A DNA stretch of 10,708 nucleotides, from positions 1 to 10,708 of the forward strand of contig JAFDYM010000183.1 of NCBI GenBank assembly GCA_018267435.1, in the 5' to 3' direction. Positions 7,120 to 10,708 of this stretch are shown piece by piece; position 1 is the first letter of the stretch; the number at the start of each line of letters is the position of its first letter. This DNA comes from Bacteroidota bacterium (GTDB lineage Bacteria > Bacteroidota > Bacteroidia > Chitinophagales > LD1). Below the pieces are notes generated by a model that was given only the letters and a program-made list of their open reading frames with translations, searched no databases and was not told the origin of the DNA. A program made the translations under genes and the position numbers.

Positions 7120-7141
7120 GAGACGCAAAGTATTGCGTCTC
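7120..7141. repeat. GAGACGCAA palindrome (REP-like)
   Basis: GAGACGCAA (7120-7128) and TTGCGTCTC (7133-7141) are exact reverse complements with a four-base AGTA loop. From memory, palindromes of the GTAGAGACGCAA...TTGCGTCTCTAC type are abundant dispersed intergenic repeats in Bacteroidota and some cyanobacteria, and the CTCTACA continuation is present here too. It lies 13 bases past the DUF3467 stop and could serve as its transcript 3' end, although no T-tract follows on the minus strand. Confidence 0.65.
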
Positions 7142-7153
7142 TACAATGCAAAA

Positions 7154-7468
7154 TTACGCCTGTGCAGTAGGCCCAAAGTTCATCGGGTAAGGCGATGCCT
7201 CGCGGTCTTCTATCTGCCCAAACTGCTGTTCATATTTTTTAATGTTATCTGCCAATGCTTTCATTAGGCGTTTGGCGTGCTCAGGTGTCAGCAGCACACG
7301 GCTCTTTACTTTCGCCTTCGGCATACCCGGCATTATGCGTATAAAGTCTACCACAAACTCCTGCGGCGAGTGCGATATAATAGCCAAGTTGGAGTAAGTG
7401 CCCTCCGCTATTTCTTCAGGCAATTCTATATTCAGTTGGTTCTGTTGGTTCAAGTTTTCTTCTGACAT
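7154..7468 (-). CDS. DUF3467 domain protein
   Basis: A small acidic cytosolic-type protein of 104 residues with no signal peptide or membrane segment. Residues 16-80 match the DUF3467 family as I know it: LPEEIAEGTYSNLAIISHS, then EFVVDFIRIMPGMPKAKVKS, then a helix with LLTPEHAKRLMKALADNIKKYE. The N-terminal 15 residues are Asn/Gln-rich and probably disordered, and the C-terminal tail (PYPMNFGPTAQA) looks unstructured. The family is widespread and about 100 residues long, so this copy is intact. Its function is not established. The start at 7468 has no Shine-Dalgarno sequence, and an upstream ATG at 7476 is out of frame. It lies upstream of dnaE on the same strand but is separated from it by palindromes and a dnaE promoter, so co-transcription is unlikely. 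Confidence 0.88.
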   Translation of the reverse strand: MSEENLNQQNQLNIELPEEIAEGTYSNLAIISHSPQEFVVDFIRIMPGMPKAKVKSRVLLTPEHAKRLMKALADNIKKYEQQFGQIEDREASPYPMNFGPTAQA

Positions 7469-7503
7469 TGTTTCATTTTATTTCATCGAAAATACATTAT
7501 TGC

Positions 7504-7527
7504 CACAAAGGCACGAAGGCACAAAGA
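7504..7527. repeat. Three tandem octamers of CACAAAGG type
   Basis: CACAAAGG, CACGAAGG and CACAAAGA follow without gaps, then a run of seven T. Such arrays are familiar in intergenic DNA of Bacteroidota and other environmental bacteria. A related but diverged array lies in the opposite orientation at about 7719-7742, which suggests the two are the ends of one element. Confidence 0.55.
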
Positions 7528-7650
7528 TTTTTTTAATACAAATTATAGGCCTTACTGCTGCGCCTTGCGCTTTTAGTCTGCGCACCACGTGCCTACATGC
7601 TGTACCGTATTTCGCTTTAGAAAATAATACAAGATGCATTTACAAGGAGA
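7528..7650. other. Non-coding stretch inside the possible repeat element
   Basis: This stretch begins with an A/T run and contains a GC-rich island at about 7551-7600 with repeated CTGCGC and GCGCCTTGCGC words. I found no domain-bearing reading frame, tRNA or terminator in it. It may be internal sequence of the element bounded by the octamer arrays. No promoter for the DUF3467 gene is evident apart from a one-mismatch TATTTTCG box just upstream of that gene. Confidence 0.3.
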
Positions 7651-7748
7651 CACGGAGTTAATAGAGTCTCACAGAGTAATAAATGTGAATTAAATTAAAA
7701 ATAATCTCTGTATTCTACCTCTGTGTTCTCTGTGCCTCCGTGCGAGAT
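7645..7748. repeat. Imperfect inverted repeat of CACGGAG/CACAGAG words (MITE-like)
   Basis: The left arm has CACGGAG (7651-7657) and CACAGAG (7670-7676). The right arm has CTCTGTG (7719-7725 and 7728-7734) and CTCCGTG (7736-7742). The words are matched in inverse order around an A/T-rich centre at about 7677-7705. The spacing is not exact, so the fold is imperfect. Lying about 30 bases beyond the M20 peptidase stop, it may also act as a transcript end. Confidence 0.5.
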
Positions 7749-7771
7749 TTGTATTTAAACTATCGCGAGAA

Positions 7772-9229
7772 CTACTTCAAATTTGTCAGCATCACCTCAA
7801 AGAAACTAATCGTTTCCATGTAGTCCTTCACACCTACTTTTTCGTTGATGCCGTGTATGCTACGCACTTGCTCAGGCTCCATACGCACAGGTAGAAAGCG
7901 GTAGGTATTCTCCGTTATATCTTGAAAGTGCTTCGAGTCGGTACTACCTATCATTAGGAACGGCGTAACTATCGCATCAGGAAAAACCTCCGCCGCTGTT
8001 TTCTGCAACAACTGAAAACCATACGTAGATGAGTTACTATGTTTCGATGGCTCCGATACCTCGCGCGGTGTAACTATCACGCGCGGATCTTCGATGATGT
8101 CCTTTGCGTTCTGTATTACGTCCTTAGTGGTCTGCCCCGTCAGTACACGGTAGTTCACCTTGGCACTTACCTGTGTAGGTATTAGGTTTTCCTTTACACC
8201 GGCATTGAACACCGTAGCGACTTCGGTAGTGCGTAGCAAGGCATAGCCTTCGGCACTCTTCTCATACTCCTTCATTATAAGTGGCTTGAACAACCACCTG
8301 TTTGCAAACACAGCATTGAATGGGCTCTTCATCTCCGGCCCTACATATTGCAGAAACTCGTCTACAGGCTCCGATATTGTATGTTGGTCGGGGTTATCGT
8401 GTAGCTTCTTCACAGCAGCTACCAATACATCCATTGCTGTTTCGCGCGGCGGGCGGCTGCTATGCCCACCAGGCATATTTACCGATAGCTCCAAGGTTAT
8501 ATAACCTTTTTCCGCAGTACCTATCAAAGCCACAGGTCGCTCTATGTTCGGCACTAAGCCTGTTGATACCAAGCCGCCTTCATCTATATAAAATTCAAAC
8601 TTGGTGCCTTGCGCCTTAAAGTACTCTGCCACTTTCGCAGCGCCTTGCATACCACCAGCTTCCTCATCGCTACCAAATGCAAAGTACACCGTACGCTCAG
8701 GCGTAAAGCCTTTCGCCAATAATTTATTCGCTGCTTCCATTAGGCTTATTACTGCGCCCTTATCATCAAGCGTACCACGGCCCCATATATAGCCCTCTGC
8801 CACATCGCCGCTAAAGGCATCGTGCTTCCATTCTTTCAGCGTTGTTTCTTCTATAGGCACTACGTCTAGGTGCGCATAGTATATCACAGGCTTGGAAGTA
8901 GTATTCTTGCCATTCCATGTTAGCAACATACTGCGTTGATTAATGATAGTATCACCCAGCTTTTCAAATACCAATGGATAAGTAGTCTTCAAAAAAGTAA
9001 AGAAAGAATCGTAAGTAGCCTGCACCATCATAGCTGTATCGTCGTACGATATGGTACGCATTTTAATAGCATCACTTAAGTGCGCTACGGCAGCGCTATC
9101 TATGGCTACATCTTTACGTTTGCCATCGGCAGCTACAATCTGCTTGCTTTTAAAGCCTTTAGTTTTTATTACAACTACCGCTACCAGGGCTACAACTACT
9201 ACAAGCAAGCCCAACAATATCTTCTTCAT
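7772..9229 (-). CDS. Membrane-anchored M20 family zinc metallopeptidase (PM20D1/carboxypeptidase S-like)
   Basis: A 485-residue protein with an N-terminal hydrophobic segment (about residues 4-21 after MKK) that is an uncleaved anchor or signal peptide, placing the enzyme outside the cytoplasm or at the membrane. The dinuclear zinc site is complete: H120 and D122 in YAHLDVVP, bridging D155 in WGRGTLDDKGA, general-base E189 with ligand E190 in GSDEEAGG, D216 in YIDEGG, and H434 in STDSKHF. The lid/dimerisation domain is inserted around 240-360 and has GGHSSRPP with H256. From family knowledge the layout resembles Gly-Xaa carboxypeptidase (yeast Cps1) and mammalian PM20D1, which cleave dipeptides or N-acyl amino acids. 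The substrate here is unknown. The closest alternatives are ArgE/DapE-type M20 enzymes, but the anchor and length favour the PM20D1 branch. No Shine-Dalgarno sequence precedes the ATG. Hairpins on both sides suggest a monocistronic unit. Confidence 0.92.
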   Translation of the reverse strand: MKKILLGLLVVVVALVAVVVIKTKGFKSKQIVAADGKRKDVAIDSAAVAHLSDAIKMRTISYDDTAMMVQATYDSFFTFLKTTYPLVFEKLGDTIINQRSMLLTWNGKNTTSKPVIYYAHLDVVPIEETTLKEWKHDAFSGDVAEGYIWGRGTLDDKGAVISLMEAANKLLAKGFTPERTVYFAFGSDEEAGGMQGAAKVAEYFKAQGTKFEFYIDEGGLVSTGLVPNIERPVALIGTAEKGYITLELSVNMPGGHSSRPPRETAMDVLVAAVKKLHDNPDQHTISEPVDEFLQYVGPEMKSPFNAVFANRWLFKPLIMKEYEKSAEGYALLRTTEVATVFNAGVKENLIPTQVSAKVNYRVLTGQTTKDVIQNAKDIIEDPRVIVTPREVSEPSKHSNSSTYGFQLLQKTAAEVFPDAIVTPFLMIGSTDSKHFQDITENTYRFLPVRMEPEQVRSIHGINEKVGVKDYMETISFFEVMLTNLK

Positions 9230-9261
9230 GCTTATGGTTTAAGGGAACGGCAAAATAATAC

Positions 9262-9325
9262 AAAAGTGAAAAGTGAAAGGTGAAAATGTAAGCGTATTTT
9301 GCTTGCGTTTTCACCTTTCACTTTT
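9262..9325 (-). terminator. Very long hairpin, probable terminator of the collagen-like gene
   Basis: AAAAGTGAAAGGTGAAAA (9269-9286) is the exact reverse complement of 9308-9325, an 18-bp perfect stem. Up to eight further pairs, three of them G-U, extend it inward at 9287-9294 with 9300-9307. It starts 18 bases past the stop of the upstream minus-strand gene, and its leftward flank is T-rich (CTTTTCACTTTTG). That suits an intrinsic terminator insulating the M20 gene. A third AGTGAAA copy just outside the left arm suggests slippage or a repeat-element origin. Confidence 0.6.
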
Positions 9326-9342
9326 AATCTTTCATCCTAGCT

Positions 9343-10708
9343 TTAGTTTATTCTCCTCCAAAACACTACCGCTACGTTGTTAGGGCGCGTTTCATTTGCC
9401 ACGTTTCCACTCGAAAAAGTAGTGGCATTCAACGTAAATGTGTGTGTATGGTCGGGCACGGTGTGTGTATGGCTAGGCTCCGTACTTGTATTGCGCTGCT
9501 TTATCCAGTGGCGGTGTGCATACATAGGCACTGTGTGGTTGTGCGCGCCATCGGTGGTTATAGTATGTGTATGCGCAAAACACGTACTGTTCAATTGCCC
9601 CATAAAGTTGCCCGCGGTAGGCCTTCCATCCCATCCTGTACCACAGGTAGAGGGGTTACTTTCACCAAACCCACCGCTTTGGCAGTTCGACGCTAGGTTA
9701 TCGTCATAAGGTATCCATGTAGCACCACTTAAGCCCGCGGTAGCTACTGTTGTAGCACTACCACCGTGGTTGTGCGCACCATTGTTACCACTACCTATAT
9801 CAGTATAGTTGGTAGTAGTTCCTGTAGCCCCGCCCCACCAAAAAAAGTTATCGCTTATAGTATTACCGTTGCCGTCGCCGTTGCCTGTCCCTACATCATA
9901 TACGCGCGAGTCATCGTTGCTCCAGTTGCCGCCCCAAGTGTGGCTATGCGCACCCGATGCTGATGTAGACAAAACACCAGGGCCATTAATTATGCCCGTT
10001 ACGCTATGCCCATGGTTTTCGGTAGCAAAGGCTTGTGTAGTGCCAGTAAGCGCAGCACCCGAGGCCACGTTGGCATTGCCGCCGCGTGCGCGTATAAACT
10101 CGCCATTTGCTATATCAAATGCTTGCCACTGTGTACATGGATAAATAGTGTTAGGATCCGCCGCAGGAAACCATTGTATATATGTAGCACCTATTGGTGG
10201 TGTATTTACATTTTGCCAGCAAGTGCCTGTATATATTTCTGCCACACCTTTAGTGGTATTATAGCGTATAGTGCCTATAGGTGCACCTGCAGGCTGCTGG
10301 GCTGTAGTACCAGTAGGCAAACCAATACCGCTTGTAGCATTTACCTGAAACGCAACTGTTGGTGTAGTTGTGTTCAAACCAATATTAGTGCCTGATTGAT
10401 ATAGCACCGTATTGCACAAAGTAGTAGGTGAGGCAAACATGGCCACATAGTTGGCGCTAGCTGTAGGGCAAATGTTACCCAAACCAGTAGGGCCAGTTAC
10501 GCCTGTAGGTCCCGTTGGCCCAGTATCGCCAGTAGCACCATTAATACCGTTAGTACCATTTGTACCAGCCACACCTTGTACACCTTGCGCGCCTGTAGGG
10601 CCAGCTACACCTTGCGGCCCCGCTACCCCCTGTATGCCTTGGGCACCGGTAGCACCAGTAGGGCCTGCTACACCTTGTATACCTTGTGGACCAGCCACAC
10701 CTTGCAAG
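9343..10708 (-). CDS. Collagen-like, histidine-rich tail-fibre-type surface protein (5' end outside window)
   Basis: There are 454 visible codons, open to the right edge. The first visible codon is TTG inside a Gly-X-Y repeat, so it is not the start. Residues 1-77 are about 25 uninterrupted Gly-X-Y triplets ([16 protein letters not shown]), which trimerise as a collagen helix. Residues 78-170 contain a stalk motif ([12 protein letters not shown], then [15 protein letters not shown], then [20 protein letters not shown]), seen in Bacteroidota fibre proteins and phage tail fibres. From about 173 onward is a tail-collar-like domain with repeated H-x-H motifs (HGHS, HSHTW, HNHGG, HTHT, HNHT, HRH), ending in [17 protein letters not shown], a typical tail-collar finish. 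In phage T4 gp12 such H-x-H motifs bind zinc across a trimer. No other phage gene is near, so I infer a secreted or surface fibre or adhesin. A signal peptide would be outside the window. Confidence 0.8.
   Translation of the reverse strand, partial: LQGVAGPQGIQGVAGPTGATGAQGIQGVAGPQGVAGPTGAQGVQGVAGTNGTNGINGATGDTGPTGPTGVTGPTGLGNICPTASANYVAMFASPTTLCNTVLYQSGTNIGLNTTTPTVAFQVNATSGIGLPTGTTAQQPAGAPIGTIRYNTTKGVAEIYTGTCWQNVNTPPIGATYIQWFPAADPNTIYPCTQWQAFDIANGEFIRARGGNANVASGAALTGTTQAFATENHGHSVTGIINGPGVLSTSASGAHSHTWGGNWSNDDSRVYDVGTGNGDGNGNTISDNFFWWGGATGTTTNYTDIGSGNNGAHNHGGSATTVATAGLSGATWIPYDDNLASNCQSGGFGESNPSTCGTGWDGRPTAGNFMGQLNSTCFAHTHTITTDGAHNHTVPMYAHRHWIKQRNTSTEPSHTHTVPDHTHTFTLNATTFSSGNVANETRPNNVAVVFWRRIN
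10477..10708 (-). repeat. Degenerate Gly-X-Y coding repeat
   Basis: Every third codon is glycine across this stretch. Blocks such as GxQ-GVA-GPT recur with nine-residue periodicity and diverged codons. It is part of the collagen-like gene and continues past the window edge. Such arrays change length by slippage, and assemblies often break in them, which may be relevant here because the window ends inside it. Confidence 0.8.

Noticed and set aside
7398..7661. An 87-codon plus-strand frame across the DUF3467 start and the repeat gap
   Set aside because: It begins antisense to DUF3467 and crosses octamer repeats and T-runs. The product has no recognisable domain.
7504..7742. CRISPR array
   Set aside because: The repeats are octamers without unique spacers of regular length, arranged in inverted orientation, and no cas gene is present.
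10705..10707. TTG at the right edge as the start codon of the collagen-like gene
   Set aside because: It falls inside a running Gly-X-Y repeat (Leu in the X position) and the frame stays open to the window edge, so the gene simply continues outside.
9343..10708. Prophage fragment
   Set aside because: Only a fibre-like protein is seen. The adjacent genes are a peptidase and housekeeping genes, and collagen plus tail-collar proteins are common on Bacteroidota chromosomes. The right side is not visible, so this stays open.

Overview
The window looks like a chromosomal segment of a Bacteroidota bacterium, most likely of the Chitinophagales/Chitinophagaceae kind. The evidence is a lipid-anchored TamA-type Omp85 protein (TamL, a Bacteroidota/Chlorobi hallmark), a DUF3467 protein, start sites mostly lacking Shine-Dalgarno sequences, two exact matches to the Bacteroidota -7 promoter element TAnnTTTG, and a collagen-repeat protein with a tail-fibre-like C-terminus of a type common in this phylum. 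Isoleucine is mainly encoded by ATA, which is unusual. I see no tRNA, rRNA, CRISPR array or transposase.

Layout, left to right. Positions 1-2246 (minus) hold most of tamL, whose last few dozen codons lie left of the window. After a 42-base divergent gap comes a plus-strand TrmH/SpoU-family RNA methyltransferase (2289-3023). The 263-base gap 3024-3286 between this gene and the convergent dnaE is unusually structured: it has four stem-loops, a Bacteroidota-type promoter motif pointing left, and a strong minus-strand intrinsic terminator whose U-tract overlaps the methyltransferase stop codon. Together these suggest an undescribed small RNA of about 130 nt. Positions 3287-6892 (minus) encode DnaE, the replicative DNA polymerase III alpha subunit. 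The 261 bases upstream of dnaE (6893-7153) carry its likely promoter and three consecutive, mutually unrelated palindromes of the REP type. A small DUF3467 gene follows (7154-7468, minus), then about 300 non-coding bases (7469-7771) with degenerate CACAAAGG/CACAGAG repeats in inverted arrangement, perhaps a decayed MITE. A membrane-anchored M20 metallopeptidase (7772-9229, minus) is separated by a very long hairpin (9262-9325) from the 3' part of a collagen-like, histidine-rich, tail-fibre-like protein (9343-10708, minus), whose 5' end lies right of the window.

The genes do not form one pathway. They are mostly single housekeeping units (outer-membrane assembly, RNA modification, replication) followed by a peptidase and a probable surface adhesin or fibre, each flanked by hairpins that suggest separate transcription. 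The most promising novelty is the predicted small RNA between the methyltransferase gene and dnaE. The palindrome cluster upstream of dnaE and the ATA-dominated isoleucine usage are the next most notable points.
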